Below are positions 14,196-15,040 of a stretch of DNA of 15,040 nt, piece by piece; the first letter of the stretch is position 1, and every line of letters starts with the position of its first letter. The notes beneath the pieces were generated by a model that saw nothing but the letters and a program-made list of their open reading frames with translations, did not search any database and had not been told where the DNA came from. The position numbers and the translations under genes were made by a program. Location: the NCBI GenBank assembly GCA_030588275.1, contig JAUUYJ010000027.1, positions 1 to 15,040 of the forward strand. Reading direction: 5' to 3'. The stretch comes from Candidatus Zixiibacteriota bacterium. Lineage in GTDB: Bacteria > Zixibacteria > MSB-5A5 > GN15 > JAAZOE01.

Positions 14196-15040
14196 TCAAT
14201 CCTGTTGCAAATTATAAGTCACCGCTATGCGAACCGACCAATGTCGGCCCGGCATCGGATAACGCTTAATCAAAACATACTCCTCATCTCTGAGGTTATT
14301 TATTTCCCAGGTCGTCTTTAGATCAATCGGGCCGATATGTTGCGATACGGTCGCGCTCCAATCATCAAGACGGTACGGATCATCATATTTGCTGTTCACC
14401 TCGGTCAGATAGCGCCGCCCTACCATCCGAATTTTGTACACCGATCTAATCGGACCCAATTGAAATGACGCTTCGTAACGAGTGATGTAATGCGGCCGGT
14501 AGGTCAAAACCTTTCCACCATTGCTTTTGTTGATCGGGTTGGTAATCTGATTGCGGTAAACAATTTCAAGAAGACGATTCAATAATGAGATCTGTGCAAA
14601 ATCCTCATGGCCGGTTATCTGGGCCGCCTTCTCATTGACCGGTTGCCAGACCCCCAATGGGGAACTCCGTTTCCAAACGATGATATCTTTGATATATGAA
14701 TGAAAATAGGTAATCCCGGCTGAGAAACTTACTCTGCCATCTCGAACCAACTCCAGGCCAATATCGGAATGCTCCGATCTCTCCGGGAGCAAAGAAGGGT
14801 TTCCTGCCGACCGAACATTCCCCTTCCAAAACATTGCATTCAGATCGGGCTGTTGAAATGATCGTCCATAACTCCCCCGCATAATCATCCGACCATCCCC
14901 AACCGGTTCGGAAACAATTGAAAAACCGATCTTGGGAGAATAATTTTCAACCGTTTCTGTAAATAATTTTGTCGCGTCGGTGGCCTGATAAGGCCGATTT
15001 TGCGTGCTGGTTACGTCGGCTCGGATCGACATATCCAGAA
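14196..15040 (-). CDS. TonB-dependent outer-membrane receptor, C-terminal part (BtuB-like)
   Basis: Only the last 281 codons are in the window; the frame runs off the right edge. The sequence is the C-terminal half of an outer-membrane beta-barrel: alternating amphipathic strands with SYGRSFQQPDLNAMFW, the hallmark AGNPSLLPERSEHSDIGLEL, ITYFHSYIKDIIVW and the closing strands NLRDEEYVLIKRYPMPGRHW then VRIAVTYNL. The GNPxLxPE and YPMPGR elements are typical of TonB-dependent receptors including the BtuB (vitamin B12) group. After the last strand there is a short QQD tail instead of the usual terminal aromatic residue. The plug, TonB box and signal peptide lie outside. It is the upstream gene of a pair with the secreted propeller. 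Substrate cannot be fixed from the barrel; cobalamin is a reasonable hypothesis from the neighbour. Confidence 0.88.
   Translation of the reverse strand, partial: LDMSIRADVTSTQNRPYQATDATKLFTETVENYSPKIGFSIVSEPVGDGRMIMRGSYGRSFQQPDLNAMFWKGNVRSAGNPSLLPERSEHSDIGLELVRDGRVSFSAGITYFHSYIKDIIVWKRSSPLGVWQPVNEKAAQITGHEDFAQISLLNRLLEIVYRNQITNPINKSNGGKVLTYRPHYITRYEASFQLGPIRSVYKIRMVGRRYLTEVNSKYDDPYRLDDWSATVSQHIGPIDLKTTWEINNLRDEEYVLIKRYPMPGRHWSVRIAVTYNLQQD

Noticed and set aside
14164..14199. TTG start at 14199 for the propeller gene, overlapping the receptor stop
   Set aside because: The ATG at 14166 has GAGGAG just upstream and begins a textbook signal peptide; the extra residues would spoil it.
1..15040. 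CRISPR array or toxin-antitoxin pair
   Set aside because: No regularly spaced identical repeats, no cas genes and no small overlapping gene pair of that kind were found.

Overview
The window is a 15 kb chromosomal stretch (moderate, roughly mid-40s % GC by eye) from an uncultured-style Gram-negative bacterium, most likely of the FCB superphylum; Zixibacteria or a close relative is my best guess. This rests on four signs: dockerin-like calcium-loop pairs of the type GDxNGDxxxNVGDAVYLINF, a FlgD-like C-terminal domain opened by QNYPDPF, a large Ser/Thr kinase carrying a TolB/PD40 propeller, and outer-membrane machinery (a TonB-dependent receptor and two lipoproteins). The taxonomic call is inference; no rRNA or ribosomal protein is present.

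Layout. 1-891: a RdgB/HAM1-type house-cleaning NTP pyrophosphatase and tRNA-Pro(UGG), both on plus. 892-4281: a minus-strand transmembrane Ser/Thr kinase set between two intergenic tracts, each carrying one copy of a 41-bp hairpin repeat (family A). 4282-6351: a 72-residue membrane protein (minus) and a transglutaminase-like lipoprotein (plus) with a good sigma-70-type promoter; a second hairpin repeat (family B, three copies, with a compensatory base change in its stem) lies on both sides of the small gene. 6401-8226: a compact minus-strand operon of three genes: a LysM + M15 peptidase, a minimal AAA+ ATPase resembling the ATPases of extracellular contractile injection systems but lacking the lid, and a two-TM protein with a TPR-like tail. 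8346-10685: a single-chain E1 alpha-beta 2-oxoacid dehydrogenase (GTG start) ending in a clear intrinsic terminator. 11044-12742: a lipoprotein with cohesin-like, dockerin-like and FlgD-like domains, with its own promoter and terminator. 12955-15040: a minus-strand pair, a TonB-dependent receptor (5' end outside the window) followed by a secreted YVTN beta-propeller with a C-terminal dockerin.

How they fit. Much of the window is cell-envelope biology: surface lipoproteins, a TonB receptor with a partner propeller that recalls BtuB-BtuG, a signalling kinase with a probably periplasmic propeller, and a peptidoglycan-hydrolase/AAA+ operon. The strongest candidates for something not well described are the LysM-M15 / lidless AAA+ / TPR operon, the TonB receptor-propeller-dockerin pair, and the two families of structured intergenic repeats, one of which shares 12 bases with the 3' part of the neighbouring tRNA-Pro.
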